In this document: positions 41,183 to 50,509 of the stretch, piece by piece
How the letters are laid out: each line of letters starts with the position of its first letter
How positions within the stretch are numbered: position 1 is the stretch's first letter
Source: Pseudactinotalea sp. HY158
GTDB taxonomy: Bacteria; Actinomycetota; Actinomycetes; Actinomycetales; Beutenbergiaceae
NCBI RefSeq assembly: GCF_009660225.1
Contig: NZ_CP045920.1
Location: forward strand, 2,926,079 to 2,990,078
Direction: 5' to 3'
Length of the DNA: 64,000 bases
Notes under the pieces: generated by a model
What the model was told of the DNA's origin: nothing
The model's database searches: none
What the model saw: only the letters and a program-made list of their open reading frames with translations
Made by a program: the position numbers and the translations under genes

Positions 41183-42313
41183 TCATCCGACCGGCGTCGC
41201 CGACACCGACTCGACGACGAGGTCGCCGGAGATGATCTGGCTGCGCAGGTCGTCGATCTCGGACTTGAGATCGTCCGGCACCTTGTCCTCGAACGCGTGG
41301 TACGGGGCGATCCCGACGCCGCCGTTCTCGAGGGTGCCGACGTACGGCGCGTTGCTGAAGTCGTCCTCGGCGGAGGCCTTGATCGTGTCGAACACGGCGT
41401 TGCCGATGAGCTTGACCACCGAGGTGAGGATCAGGTCCTTGTTCGCGTCGTTCGAGGGCTGCAGGTAGCCGTCGGAGTCGACCCAGATGACCGAGACGCC
41501 GTCGTGCTCGGCCGCGGCCTTGAGCGATCCGGACCCGACCGGGCCCGCGACCGGCAGGATGATGTCGGCGCCCTGGTTGATGAACTGCTGGGTGGTCGTG
41601 TACCCGTTCTCGACGTTCGAGAAGTCACCGGTCATGGAGCCGTTCTGCGCCTCCTTGTCCCAGCCGAGCACCTTGACGTCGGTGTCGTGGGCCTCGTTGT
41701 ACTTCTTGACGCCGTCGGAGAACCCGTCCATGAAGATCGTCACCGAGGGCAGCGGCATGCCGCCGTAGGTCGCCACGGTGCCCGTCTCGGTCATCCCGCC
41801 GGCGAGGTAGCCGGCGAGGAACGCGGCCTCCTGGGTGTTGAACACGAGCGGCTTGGCGTTGTCGATCTCGACGACGTTGAAGTCCTCGTCGGTGAAGACC
41901 GAGTCGACCAGCGCGAACTCGATGTCGGGGTTGGCCTCGGCGGCCTCCTGGATCGCGTCCTCGAGGTTGAAGCCGATCCCGATGATCAGGTTGCAGCCGG
42001 CCTGCACCTGGGAGTCGACGTTCGGGCCGTAGTCGCTCGGGCTGGTCGATTCGGCCGAGTGGATCGTGACGCCGAGCTCGGACTCGGCCCGAGTGAGGCC
42101 CTCGTAGCCGGACTCGTTGAAGGAGGCGTCGTCGAAGCCGCCCTCGTCCGAGACCATGCACGCCACGAAGTCGGAGTGGTCGACACCCGCGCTCGTGGTC
42201 TCGCCCGAGCCTCCGGTGTCGCCGTCGCCTCCCTCCCCGGGGGGCGCCCCACAGGCGGCCAGGGCGAGAACGGCAGCTGTCGCCGACACGGCGGCGAAAA
42301 TAGACTTCTTCAC
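41183..42313 (-). CDS. BMP family nucleoside-binding lipoprotein
   Basis: 376 residues. Signal with lipobox LAAC (Cys21), a short acidic-Gly linker, then the BMP domain: GGFDDASFNESGYEGLTRA, IIGIGFNLEDAIQEAAEANP, AAFLAGYLAGGMTETGTVATYGG and ADIILPVAGPVGSGSL. Binds nucleosides outside the membrane for the ABC importer, as PnrA/BmpA-type proteins do. GTG 42313 (KKSIF) is the signal-peptide start; a GGGAG lies about nine bases upstream. Confidence 0.93.
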   Translation of the reverse strand: MKKSIFAAVSATAAVLALAACGAPPGEGGDGDTGGSGETTSAGVDHSDFVACMVSDEGGFDDASFNESGYEGLTRAESELGVTIHSAESTSPSDYGPNVDSQVQAGCNLIIGIGFNLEDAIQEAAEANPDIEFALVDSVFTDEDFNVVEIDNAKPLVFNTQEAAFLAGYLAGGMTETGTVATYGGMPLPSVTIFMDGFSDGVKKYNEAHDTDVKVLGWDKEAQNGSMTGDFSNVENGYTTTQQFINQGADIILPVAGPVGSGSLKAAAEHDGVSVIWVDSDGYLQPSNDANKDLILTSVVKLIGNAVFDTIKASAEDDFSNAPYVGTLENGGVGIAPYHAFEDKVPDDLKSEIDDLRSQIISGDLVVESVSATPVG

Positions 42314-42338
42314 GATGCTTGTCTCCCGATGTGAGGTG

Positions 42339-42356
42339 CCGCCCCGGTCGGGGCGG
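42339..42356 (-). promoter_or_regulatory. Hairpin in the leader of the nucleoside importer operon
   Basis: CCGCCCCG (42339-42346) and CGGGGCGG (42349-42356) form a perfect stem a few bases before the ribosome site of the BMP lipoprotein gene. It could affect translation or termination. The gap 42314-42538 also holds TAGTGT (42443-42438), the likely -10, and an 11-bp palindrome at 42498-42508. Confidence 0.45.
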
Positions 42357-42497
42357 AGGATCCCGGATCGGGTTGACCCACGCACCGTGGCCGGTTGGAC
42401 CTCTCGGCCCGGGGTCGCCTTGCCGTCCGGAGAATGGACACTAGTCCGTCGTCGTCGCCGATGCAGGTATTGGGCGAGCGGGAAAGGCGTTCGTTAT

Positions 42498-42508
42498 GCA
42501 ACCGTTGC
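42498..42508. promoter_or_regulatory. LacI-type operator-like palindrome GCAACCGTTGC
   Basis: A perfect odd palindrome with the GCAAC/GTTGC half-sites common to LacI-family operators. It lies about 55 bp upstream of the -10 of the nucleoside importer operon, farther than a simple repressor site would be. Confidence 0.4.
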
Positions 42509-42538
42509 GAGCGCGTCCGCGGCAGCGTCCGGGCGGTC

Positions 42539-43876
42539 TCAGCTGTCCCGGACCGGCTCCGGATAGCGGGTCCGGCCGGCCCGCGGCAGCGCGGCCACGC
42601 CGGCGAGCACCCGCGCGCCGACGCCGATCGCGCCCTCGTCGAAGATCGCGTCCCCCTGGTGCAGGTCGTAGGTGCGACCGCCCGCGCTGCGGGTGCCCAG
42701 GCGGCCCATCGCCCCGGGCCGGTGTCGCAGATACCAGCCGAAGTCCTCCCCGCCGAGGGACTGATCGGTCAGGTCGGTCGCGTCCTCGCCGACGAGCGTG
42801 CGCACGGAGGCCTCGAGCACGTCCACCTCGCGGGCCGTGTTGACGACGGCCGGCACCCCGCGCACGAGGTCGACCTCGGCGTGGACGCCGATGGCGGCCA
42901 CGAGCTGCGGGATGATCGACATGAGCAGGTCGTCCGCCTCGTCCCAGGCCCGGGAGTCGAGGCATCGCAGGGTCCCGGTCACCGTTCCGCGGGCGGGGAT
43001 CGCGTTCGCGGCCGTGCCCGCGTGCACGCTGCCCCACGTGAGGTTGACCCCGAAGCGCGGATCGATCCGGCGGGCGAGCACCGCGGGGGCGGCGGTGATG
43101 ATCTGACCGAGCGCGTACACGAGGTCGCCCGTGCGGTGCGGCCGGGACGTGTGCCCGCCGCGCGAGGTGAGCGTGACGGTCACGGTGTCGGAGGTCGAGG
43201 TGATCGGCCCCACCCGGGTGGCCACGGCGCCCACGTCGACCCGCGGGTCGCAGTGCAGCGCGTACACCTCGCTCACGCCGTCGAGCGCACCGACCTCGAT
43301 GACGTCGAGGGCGCCGCCGGGCTGGACCTCCTCGGCGGGCTGGAACACGAGGCGCACGTCGCGCGCGAGCTCACCGGCCGCGGCGAGCTCGGCCAGGATG
43401 AGCCCCGCGCCGAGGGCCGAGGCCGTGTGGATGTCGTGCCCGCACGCGTGGGCGTACCCGTTCGTGGCCGCGAACTCGAGCCCGGAGGTCTCCAGCAGCG
43501 GCAGCGCGTCGAGATCCGCCCGCAGCACGACCCGGCCGCCCGCGCCGGCAGCCGAACCGGTCGAGCCGGTCGAGCCGGTCGTGCTGGTCGTGCTGGCATC
43601 GATGTCGCAGTACAGTCCGGTGCCCGGCAGCAGCGCGACGCGGAGTCCGGCCGCTCGCAGCCGGCGCGCCACCGCCTCGGTCGCCCGCTTCTCGCCGCGG
43701 GCGAGTTCGGGATGGCTGTGCATGTCGCGCCGGAACGCGATGAGCTCGTCCTGGAGTCCGTCGCTGCAGCGGATGATCCGCTCGGCGAGGGCATTCGATC
43801 CGCTCGTGCGCGGGGGCCGGGGTGTCTCGCTCATGGATCCGTCCGTCGAGTCGGTCTCGGTCGATGGTCGCCTCAC
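42539..43876 (-). CDS. M20 family amidohydrolase (hippurate hydrolase / AbgB-like)
   Basis: 445 residues. Zinc peptidase fold: RRDMHSHPELARGEKRATE, HACGHDIHTASALGAG and QPAEEVQPGGA, then a dimerisation domain with SRGGHTSRPHRTGDLVYALG. Cleaves N-acyl amino acids or aminobenzoyl conjugates; exact substrate unknown. A Thr/Ser/Gly repeat (TSTTGSTGSTGS) is inserted near residue 95. GTG 43876 overlaps the manC stop (GTGA) and is taken as start; ATG 43834 is the alternative. Confidence 0.88.
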   Translation of the reverse strand: MRRPSTETDSTDGSMSETPRPPRTSGSNALAERIIRCSDGLQDELIAFRRDMHSHPELARGEKRATEAVARRLRAAGLRVALLPGTGLYCDIDASTTSTTGSTGSTGSAAGAGGRVVLRADLDALPLLETSGLEFAATNGYAHACGHDIHTASALGAGLILAELAAAGELARDVRLVFQPAEEVQPGGALDVIEVGALDGVSEVYALHCDPRVDVGAVATRVGPITSTSDTVTVTLTSRGGHTSRPHRTGDLVYALGQIITAAPAVLARRIDPRFGVNLTWGSVHAGTAANAIPARGTVTGTLRCLDSRAWDEADDLLMSIIPQLVAAIGVHAEVDLVRGVPAVVNTAREVDVLEASVRTLVGEDATDLTDQSLGGEDFGWYLRHRPGAMGRLGTRSAGGRTYDLHQGDAIFDEGAIGVGARVLAGVAALPRAGRTRYPEPVRDS

Positions 43877-45058
43877 CGCAGTGGTCCTTCCCGCGGCAGG
43901 TCGTCCACGACCTGCTTGAGGTGCTGTGCCCGGTCGCGGGTGGTCACGAGGATCGCGTCCCCGGTGTTGACCACGACGGCGCCCGGAATCCCGAGGACGA
44001 CGACCGTCGCCTCACCGGGGACCACCACGCTTCCCTCCGCGCCGTAGGCACGGACCCGGTCCGCGGATCCCGCCGGGCCCAACACCCGGACGGCGCCCCG
44101 CCCGCCGCTCGGCGGCGCCTGCACGGGCGAGGGCTCGGGCAACGCCGTGGCGATCGCGTCCCAGTCGCCGATGTCGCTCCACCCGAGGTCGGCGGGGACG
44201 ACGGCGACCCCGCCGTCGCGGGAGAGCGGCTCGCTCAGGGCGTGGTCGATGGCGATGGCCGGGAGCCCGGGCCACACGCGTTCGAGTACCTCGGCGCGCT
44301 CGGGCCCGTCCCAGGCCGCGGCGATCTCCTCGATCCCGGCGGCGAGCGCGGGCTGGTAGCGGCGGAGGAGCTCGCGCAGCCGCTCCGCCCGGCACAGGTA
44401 CATGCCGGCGTTCCACAGGTACCCGCCCGCCGCCAGATAGCCCGCGGCGACCCCCGGCGAGGGCTTCTCCACGAAGTCCTCGACCGGCTCGACGCCGGCC
44501 ACCGGGCCCCCCGCGCCGACGCGGATGTACCCGAACGCGGTCGAGGGCTCATCGGGAGCGATCCCGATCGCGACGAGGTAGTCGTGCCGGGCCGCGGCGA
44601 CCGCGCGGGTCACGGCGCTCGTGAACGCCGGCTCGTCCGCGATGAGATGGTCCGCGGCGAAGGATCCGACCACGAGGTCCTCGTCCGGATGACGGCGCCG
44701 GAGCACCTCGGCGGCGAGCGCGATCGCGGCCATCGAGTCCCGCGGGGACGGTTGCGAGCACGTCGCCGGGGGGAAGGTCGGGGAGCTGCGAGCGCACCTT
44801 CGCGGCGTGCCCCGCCCCTGTGACGACGACCACGCCCTCGGCCAGCGGGCGCAGGCGCGCGTAGGTGGACTGGAGCAGGCTCCGGCCCGAGGCGGTCAGG
44901 TCGTGCAGGAACTTCGGATCCGTCCGGCGTGACAACGGCCACAGCCGGGTGCCGGCGCCGCCGGCGGGGACGATCGCCCGGAACGTGGCCCGGCCCGCCG
45001 TGCGGCCCGCGTCCGCGGGCTCCGATGCGGGCCGTGGGGCGGATCGGGGCTGTGTCAT
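43873..45058 (-). pseudogene. manC: Mannose-1-phosphate guanylyltransferase, frameshifted
   Basis: From ATG 45058 the protein shows IVPAGGAGTRLWPLSRRTDP, FLHDLTASGRSLLQ and VVTGAGHAAKVRSQLPDLP, then leaves homology near 44755. Another frame continues with PSPRDSMAAIALAAEVLRRR, FAADHLIADEPAF, FVEKPSPGVAAGYL and WSDIGDWD to 43873. The expected EPSPRDS motif is cut, so the lesion lies at about 44749-44757 and equals two missing bases or one extra. If real, GDP-mannose synthesis from this gene is lost; a sequencing error is quite possible. TAGCCT six bases before the ATG makes it leaderless. Confidence 0.8.
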
Positions 45059-45064
45059 GGGCCC

Positions 45065-45070
45065 AGGCTA
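45065..45070 (-). promoter_or_regulatory. Leaderless -10 (TAGCCT) of manC
   Basis: On the minus strand TAGCCT, six bases, ATG 45058. A divergent TAGAGT at 45123-45128 is the likely -10 of the sdh operon. Confidence 0.55.
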
Positions 45071-45122
45071 CCGACAGCTCCGCAGCGGCGCCGACGTGGC
45101 ACATTCGCCTGGGGAACCGGAC

Positions 45123-45128
45123 TAGAGT
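45123..45128 (+). promoter_or_regulatory. -10 (TAGAGT) of sdhCDAB
   Basis: TAGAGT predicts a start near 45135 and a leader of about 70 nt that ends in AGGAGG (45191-45196), seven bases before GTG 45204. No clear -35. Confidence 0.4.
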
Positions 45129-45203
45129 GGAATCGAATTGGCGACCGGAGCCGAGCCCTCCCCTGGCTCACCCCGTCGCGCGTACTGCCGAGGAGGCCCC
45201 ACC

Positions 45204-45617
45204 GTGTCTGCACCGCCCGCAGCACCTTCCGCGCCTAAGAAGTCCAAGCGCACCCTGGGAACGTTGTATCGCGGCCATGAGGGCATGTGGTCCTGGGTCG
45301 CCCACCGGGTCACGGGAATGCTCATCTTCCTGTTCCTGCTCGTGCACGTGCTCGACACGGCGCTCGTGCGGGTCGACCCGGAGCTCTACAACGCGGTCAT
45401 CGGCCACTACAAGACCCCGATCATGGGTCTGGGCGAGGCCGGCCTGGTCGCGGCGATCCTCTTCCACGCATTCAATGGGATCCGCATCATCCTGGTCGAC
45501 TACTGGGACAAGGGCGCCAAGTATCAGAAGGTGCTGTTCTGGATCGTCATCGCACTCTTCGTGGTGTTCATGGCGGCGTTCCTGCCGCGGCACCTGTCGA
45601 ACGTATTCGGGGGCTGA
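45204..45617 (+). CDS. sdhC: Succinate dehydrogenase cytochrome b556 subunit
   Basis: 137 residues with three transmembrane helices. WVAHRVTGMLIFLFLLVHVLD contains the Arg-Val-Thr-Gly motif and a likely haem-ligand His; a further His is in LFHAFNGIRII. Anchors complex II and takes part in quinone reduction. GTG 45204 is chosen because AGGAGG lies seven bases upstream; an in-frame ATG at 45138 would add 22 residues not seen in the family. Confidence 0.92.
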   Translation: MSAPPAAPSAPKKSKRTLGTLYRGHEGMWSWVAHRVTGMLIFLFLLVHVLDTALVRVDPELYNAVIGHYKTPIMGLGEAGLVAAILFHAFNGIRIILVDYWDKGAKYQKVLFWIVIALFVVFMAAFLPRHLSNVFGG

Positions 45618-45620
45618 GGA

Positions 45621-46082
45621 ATGAGCGAGCACATGACGACCGCGAGCAAGGTCGCGCTGCCCAACGACCCCTATCCGCGGCGCAAGATCACCCGCGGAAA
45701 CTTCGAGCTGTACGGCTGGGCCTTCATGCGCATCTCCGGCGTCGTGCTGGTGGTGCTCATCTTCGGTCACCTGTTCGTCAACCTCATGGTCGGCGAGGGG
45801 GTGCACGCCCTCGACTTCGCCTTCGTCGCCGGCAAGTGGTCGAGCCTGGGGTGGCAGATCTGGGACCTGACCATGCTCTGGCTGGCGATGCTGCACGGCA
45901 CGAACGGCGTGCGCACGATCATCAACGACTACGCGGAGCGCAACGGCACCCGCGGGGTGCTCAAGCTCATCACCTACGCGGCCGCCGTCGTCACGATCGT
46001 GCTCGGCACCCTGGTGATCTTCACCTTCGACCCCTGCCCGGCCGGCGCGCCGCTCGATGTACTGCCGTCGATCTGCAGCTGA
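45621..46082 (+). CDS. sdhD: Succinate dehydrogenase membrane anchor subunit
   Basis: 153 residues, three helices: ELYGWAFMRISGVVLVVLIFGHLF, then WDLTMLWLAMLHGTNGVRTI and a last helix ending at FTFDPCPAG. The His residues of FGHLF and MLHG are candidates for haem or quinone binding. Begins three bases after the sdhC stop; the GAGGA overlapping that stop serves as ribosome site. Confidence 0.92.
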   Translation: MSEHMTTASKVALPNDPYPRRKITRGNFELYGWAFMRISGVVLVVLIFGHLFVNLMVGEGVHALDFAFVAGKWSSLGWQIWDLTMLWLAMLHGTNGVRTIINDYAERNGTRGVLKLITYAAAVVTIVLGTLVIFTFDPCPAGAPLDVLPSICS

Positions 46083-46161
46083 CCCGCGCCCGGTGACCGG
46101 CCGCGGCCGGCGCACCCGAGCAGACCGTTCCTCACGGACCCATCAGTAGGAGACCTCTTCG

Positions 46162-47952
46162 ATGCAGACCCACCGTTACGACGTCGTCATCGTAGGCGCC
46201 GGAGGCGCCGGGATGCGTGCGGCGCTGGAGTCGTCCACCCGGGCGCGCACCGCCGTCCTCACGAAGTTGTACCCGACCCGCTCCCACACCGGCGCGGCGC
46301 AGGGCGGGATGTGCGCCGCCCTCGCGAACGTCGAGGACGACAACTGGGAGTGGCACACGTTCGACACCGTCAAGGGCGGTGACTACCTGGTCGATCAGGA
46401 TGCCGCGGAGGTCATGGCCAAGGAGGCCATCGACGCCGTGCTCGACCTGGAGAAGATGGGGCTGCCGTTCAACCGGACGCCCGAGGGCCGGATCGACCAG
46501 CGCCGCTTCGGCGGCCACACCCGCAACCACGGCGAGGCGGCCGTGCGGCGCTCGTGCTACGCGGCCGACCGCACGGGCCACATGATCCTGCAGACCCTGT
46601 ATCAACAGTGCGTCAAGCAGAAGGTCGAGTTCTTCAACGAGTTCTACGTGCTCGACCTGCTCCTGGTCGACGATCCGGAGGGCGGCGAGGGCGCGAAGAA
46701 GGTCGCCGGCGTCGTCTCCTTCGAGCTCGCGACCGGCGAGATCCACGTGGTGCAGGCGAAGTCGGTCGTGTTCGCCACCGGCGGTGCCGGGAAGATCTTC
46801 AAGACCACCTCGAACGCGCACACGCTCACCGGCGACGGCATGGCGATCGCCTACCGCAAGGGGCTGCCGCTGGAGGACATGGAGTTCTTCCAGTTCCACC
46901 CGACCGGCCTGGCCGGCCTCGGGATCCTGCTGTCGGAGGCGGCCCGCGGCGAGGGCGGCATCCTGCGCAACAGCGACGGCGAGCGGTTCATGGAGCGCTA
47001 CGCCCCGACCATCAAGGACCTCGCCCCGCGCGACATCGTCGCCCGGTCGATCGCCAACGAGGTGCGCGAGGGGCGCGGCTGCGGCCCCCACAAGGACTAC
47101 GTCTACCTCGACCTCACGCACCTGGAGCCGGCGCACATCGACGCCAAGCTGCCGGACATCACCGAGTTCGCCCGCACCTATCTCGGGGTCGAGCCGTACA
47201 ACGAGCCGATCCCGGTCTACCCGACCGCTCACTACGCGATGGGCGGCATGCCGACGACGATCACCGGTCAGGTGCTGCGCAACAGCACCGACACCGTGCC
47301 CGGCCTGTACGCCGCCGGCGAGGTCGCCTGCGTGTCGGTGCACGGGTCGAACCGGCTCGGCACGAACTCCCTGCTCGACATCAACGTCTTCGGCCGCCGC
47401 GCCGGGATCGCGGCCGCGGAGTACGCGAACCGGACCGAGTTCGTCGAGCTGCCCGACGGGCCCGCGACGGGCGTCGTCGCCGAGCTCGAGGCCATGCGCG
47501 CCCGCTCCACCGGCGAGCGCGTGGCCGATATCCGCCGCGAGCTGCAGACCACGATGGACGTGAACGCCCAGGTGTTCCGCACCGACGAATCGCTCAAGCA
47601 GGCCCGCGCCGACGTTCGGGCGCTGCAGGCCCGCTACAACGCGGTCGCGGTCCAGGACAAGGGCCAGCGGTTCAACACCGAGCTGCTCGAGGCGTTCGAG
47701 CTCGGCTTCCTGCTCGACCTGGCCGAGGTCGTGGTGGAGGGTGCGCTCAATCGCACCGAATCGCGCGGCGGCCACTTCCGCGAGGACTTCCCCGACCGCG
47801 ACGATCCCAACTGGATGAAGCACACGATGGCCTACCGGGTCGCGGACGAGGGCGGCACGACCGATGCCGCCGGGATCGCCCCGCACCACATCCGGATCGA
47901 CTACAAGCCGGTCACGGTCACCCGTTACCAGCCGATGGAGCGTAAGTACTGA
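46162..47952 (+). CDS. sdhA: Succinate dehydrogenase flavoprotein subunit
   Basis: 596 residues. FAD binding VIVGAGGAGMRAAL at the N-terminus, SHTGAAQGGMCAAL with the flavin-linking His, RTGHMILQTLYQQ, PTGLAGLGILLSEAARGEGG in the capping domain, HYAMGGMPT and EVACVSVHGSNRLGTNSLL. Oxidises succinate to fumarate on the cytoplasmic face. TAGGAGA precedes ATG 46162; the 80-bp gap after sdhD is unremarkable. Confidence 0.97.
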   Translation: MQTHRYDVVIVGAGGAGMRAALESSTRARTAVLTKLYPTRSHTGAAQGGMCAALANVEDDNWEWHTFDTVKGGDYLVDQDAAEVMAKEAIDAVLDLEKMGLPFNRTPEGRIDQRRFGGHTRNHGEAAVRRSCYAADRTGHMILQTLYQQCVKQKVEFFNEFYVLDLLLVDDPEGGEGAKKVAGVVSFELATGEIHVVQAKSVVFATGGAGKIFKTTSNAHTLTGDGMAIAYRKGLPLEDMEFFQFHPTGLAGLGILLSEAARGEGGILRNSDGERFMERYAPTIKDLAPRDIVARSIANEVREGRGCGPHKDYVYLDLTHLEPAHIDAKLPDITEFARTYLGVEPYNEPIPVYPTAHYAMGGMPTTITGQVLRNSTDTVPGLYAAGEVACVSVHGSNRLGTNSLLDINVFGRRAGIAAAEYANRTEFVELPDGPATGVVAELEAMRARSTGERVADIRRELQTTMDVNAQVFRTDESLKQARADVRALQARYNAVAVQDKGQRFNTELLEAFELGFLLDLAEVVVEGALNRTESRGGHFREDFPDRDDPNWMKHTMAYRVADEGGTTDAAGIAPHHIRIDYKPVTVTRYQPMERKY

Positions 47953-48704
47953 TGTCTGCCACTGCCCAGGCGCCCGAGGTCGACGAGGTCCCGACCTTCA
48001 CGGTGACCCTGCGAATCGAACGGTACAACCCCGAAGCGGCCTCCCCCGAGCCGTACTGGGAGGACTTCCAGGTGTCGGTGCACGGCACGGACCGGGTGCT
48101 CGACGCGCTCCACCTGATCAAGTGGGACCAGGACGGCTCGCTCACGTTCCGCCGGTCCTGCGCGCACGGGGTCTGCGGCAGCGACGCGATGCGCATCAAC
48201 GGGCGCAACCGGCTCGCGTGCAAGACCCTCCTCAAGGATCTCAACCCGAAGAAGCCGATCATCATCGAGCCGCTCAAGGCGCTGCCGGTGGAGAAGGACC
48301 TCGTCGTGGACATGGAGCCGTTCTTCGCCTCCTACCGCGAGATCATGCCCTTCCTCATGCCCGAGGGGAACACCCCCTCGAAGGAGCGCCTGCAGAGCGT
48401 CGAGCAGCGGGCCGCCTTCGACGACACGACCAAGTGCATCCTGTGCGCGGCCTGCACGAGCTCGTGCCCCGTGTTCTGGGCGGACGGGCAGTACTTCGGG
48501 CCGGCCGCGATCGTCAACGCCCACCGGTTCATCTTCGACTCCCGGGACGCCGGCGGCGAGCAGCGGCTGACGATCCTCAACGACAAGGAGGGCGTGTGGC
48601 GCTGCCGCACGGTCTTCAACTGCACCGAGGCCTGCCCCCGCGGGATCCAGGTGACCAAGGCGATCGCCGAGGTGAAGCAGGCGATCCTCACCCGCGGCTT
48701 CTGA
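47952..48704 (+). CDS. sdhB: Succinate dehydrogenase iron-sulfur subunit
   Basis: 250 residues. 2Fe-2S motif SCAHGVCGSDAM, 4Fe-4S motif CILCAACTSSC, and 3Fe-4S motif with CTEACPRGIQVTKAI. Transfers electrons from the flavin to quinone. ATG 47952 shares a base with the sdhA stop (TGATG). A hairpin follows directly after the stop. Confidence 0.97.
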   Translation: MSATAQAPEVDEVPTFTVTLRIERYNPEAASPEPYWEDFQVSVHGTDRVLDALHLIKWDQDGSLTFRRSCAHGVCGSDAMRINGRNRLACKTLLKDLNPKKPIIIEPLKALPVEKDLVVDMEPFFASYREIMPFLMPEGNTPSKERLQSVEQRAAFDDTTKCILCAACTSSCPVFWADGQYFGPAAIVNAHRFIFDSRDAGGEQRLTILNDKEGVWRCRTVFNCTEACPRGIQVTKAIAEVKQAILTRGF

Positions 48705-48720
48705 CCGGCGCGCACGCCGG
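48705..48720 (+). terminator. Hairpin directly after sdhB
   Basis: CCGGCG-CGCA-CGCCGG, a perfect 6-bp stem with a 4-base loop starting one base after the sdhB TGA and followed by a C-rich run. Probably the end of the sdh transcript. Confidence 0.55.
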
Positions 48721-48752
48721 TCCCCCCGTCCGGGTCAGACCTGCGGGCTGCG

Positions 48753-49931
48753 TCAGCGCCCGCGTTCGCGCATGAGCTGGCGGACCCGCGCGAAGAATCC
48801 GACCGGAGCCGGTTCCGGTTCGGGCTCGCGGGGCCGCTGCTCGATCGCGACGATCCCGGTGTAGGTGTCGAAGGTCCAGTCGAGGGTCTCCGGCGCGACC
48901 ACGGACACGTAGTTCGGGGTGTGGTCGACGTTGACCAGGGCCTTGCGATCGAGCTTGGGGCGAGCCGGCGGATCCGCGGTCCAGGCCGCGACGAGCAGCG
49001 CGAGCCGGGCGGCGAGGTTGAGCCAGATGAGCAGGGTCGCCAGCGCCGCGACCGCGGCGACCGATCCGAGCAGCGGCCGGCCCGAGACGTTCGCCACGAC
49101 GGAGGCCCCGAGCAGCCGCAGCGCGCCGGTGCCGACGGCGCCCAGGGCGCAGCCCTGCCAGAGCCGCGCCCAGGGCACCCGCGCCCCGGCCAGCCCGCGG
49201 AAGAGGACGGCGAAGACGGAGGCGTCCACGAAGAAGCTCACGGCGATCGTGGCGACGTCGAGGCCGAGGCGTGACCCCGACTCGTTCATGAGCCACCCGA
49301 CGTGCCGTTCCAGCCAGCCGAACGCGACCTGGGTCACGACCGCCAGGAACGAGGTCGTAAGCACCGACACGGCCAGGCCGATGAACCCGAGCAGGTCGCG
49401 CAACTTGCCGAACAGGAAGTTCTCGCCGGTCTTGCGCAGCCCGAACATCGCCCGCAGAGCCGTGCGCAGCGCCGCCATGACCACGGTGGCGGAGTTGAGC
49501 AGCACGAGCACGGCGATGATGCCGGCCACGCCCCACCCGGTCGCGAGCACGAGCTGATCCGGGGTGACCAGGCCGGTTCCCGAGCCGGTGTCGATCACCC
49601 CGGGCAGCACCTGGTCGATCTGGGCGAACACGGTCTGCGCGAAGCCCGGATGCTCGCGGAACACCCCGACCAACGCCGTGAGCGCGATCGTCAGGGCGGC
49701 GGCGACCGAGAGGAGCCCGCCCAGGGCGATCCCGCCGCTCAGTTGGGCGCCGTTGCCGGCGCTGTACCGGGCCAGGGCACGGGCGATCCTCGTGTCGCGC
49801 CACCACGACTCGGCCCGGGCGGCCGCGATTTTGAGCCGTTCGATCATGCCCGCGAGGACCGAACGGCCCGGTCGGTCCGTCGCCCGCGGCTCCTGTTCGC
49901 CGCCGGCGCCGCCCGTCCGCGCGCGTCTCAT
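48753..49931 (-). CDS. YihY/BrkB family inner membrane protein
   Basis: 392 residues with about six transmembrane helices in the YihY region (GNGAQLSGGIALGGLLSVAAALT, WGVAGIIAVLVLLNSATVV, LLIWLNLAARLALLVAAW). C-terminal 90 residues are cytoplasmic and charged. Earlier called ribonuclease BN by mistake in many genomes; real function unclear, perhaps transport. ATG 49931 overlaps the stop of the 2H gene (ATGA). Confidence 0.9.
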   Translation of the reverse strand: MRRARTGGAGGEQEPRATDRPGRSVLAGMIERLKIAAARAESWWRDTRIARALARYSAGNGAQLSGGIALGGLLSVAAALTIALTALVGVFREHPGFAQTVFAQIDQVLPGVIDTGSGTGLVTPDQLVLATGWGVAGIIAVLVLLNSATVVMAALRTALRAMFGLRKTGENFLFGKLRDLLGFIGLAVSVLTTSFLAVVTQVAFGWLERHVGWLMNESGSRLGLDVATIAVSFFVDASVFAVLFRGLAGARVPWARLWQGCALGAVGTGALRLLGASVVANVSGRPLLGSVAAVAALATLLIWLNLAARLALLVAAWTADPPARPKLDRKALVNVDHTPNYVSVVAPETLDWTFDTYTGIVAIEQRPREPEPEPAPVGFFARVRQLMRERGR

Positions 49932-50437
49932 ACGGTGAGCGTGAATCGATCGATTCCCCGCCACACGCCGTCGAGCCCGTGCTCGAAGAGTTCGAACGCG
50001 GCGACCGGGAACTCGGCGGAGAAGTCGGCCATCGCCGCCTCGGCCCGATCGAGCGAGGTGTCGTCGATCTCGTGGGCGATCGTCACGTGCGGACGGTAGG
50101 GGAAGCGCTGCTCGGCCGCGAGCGGGCCCGCGTTCAACGCCGCCTGGAGACCGGTGCAGTCGTCCCCGCCGCGCACGAGCGGGACGAAGACCACCGGGGT
50201 GATGGGCCGGAACGTCTCGGTGCCGGCCAGCCGGACGATGAACGGTGACCGGGCCGCGGCGACGCGCGCGAGGTGAGCGACGACGTCCATAAGCCGTTCC
50301 GGATCGATCCAGGTGGGCGGGACGAGCGTGATGTGCGGGGGGATGAGGCCGGCGCGCGGATCACCGGCGTCGAGCCGGGCCCGGGTGAGGGCAGCACGAT
50401 ACGGGTCGGGAATCTCGATCGCGACACCGATCCACAT
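49928..50437 (-). CDS. 2H phosphoesterase / 2'-5' RNA ligase family protein
   Basis: 169 residues with two HxTx motifs, HITL (about residue 35) and HVTI (about 117), the catalytic pairs of 2H phosphoesterases such as ThpR, which act on 2',5'-linked or cyclic RNA phosphates. Substrate unknown. GGAG lies five bases before ATG 50437. Coupled to the YihY gene and divergent from galT. Confidence 0.85.
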   Translation of the reverse strand: MWIGVAIEIPDPYRAALTRARLDAGDPRAGLIPPHITLVPPTWIDPERLMDVVAHLARVAAARSPFIVRLAGTETFRPITPVVFVPLVRGGDDCTGLQAALNAGPLAAEQRFPYRPHVTIAHEIDDTSLDRAEAAMADFSAEFPVAAFELFEHGLDGVWRGIDRFTLTV

Positions 50438-50509
50438 CTCGACTCCAGCGGCTCAGTTCGGCACCCCGCGTGGGCCCGTCTCGCGTAACTCTCCCACAAA
50501 ACGACGCTT

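Noticed and set aside
43873-44733. Short independent nucleotidyltransferase gene
   Set aside because: It lacks the GGAGTRLWP start, which is found in another frame just upstream. The two parts together make one manC.
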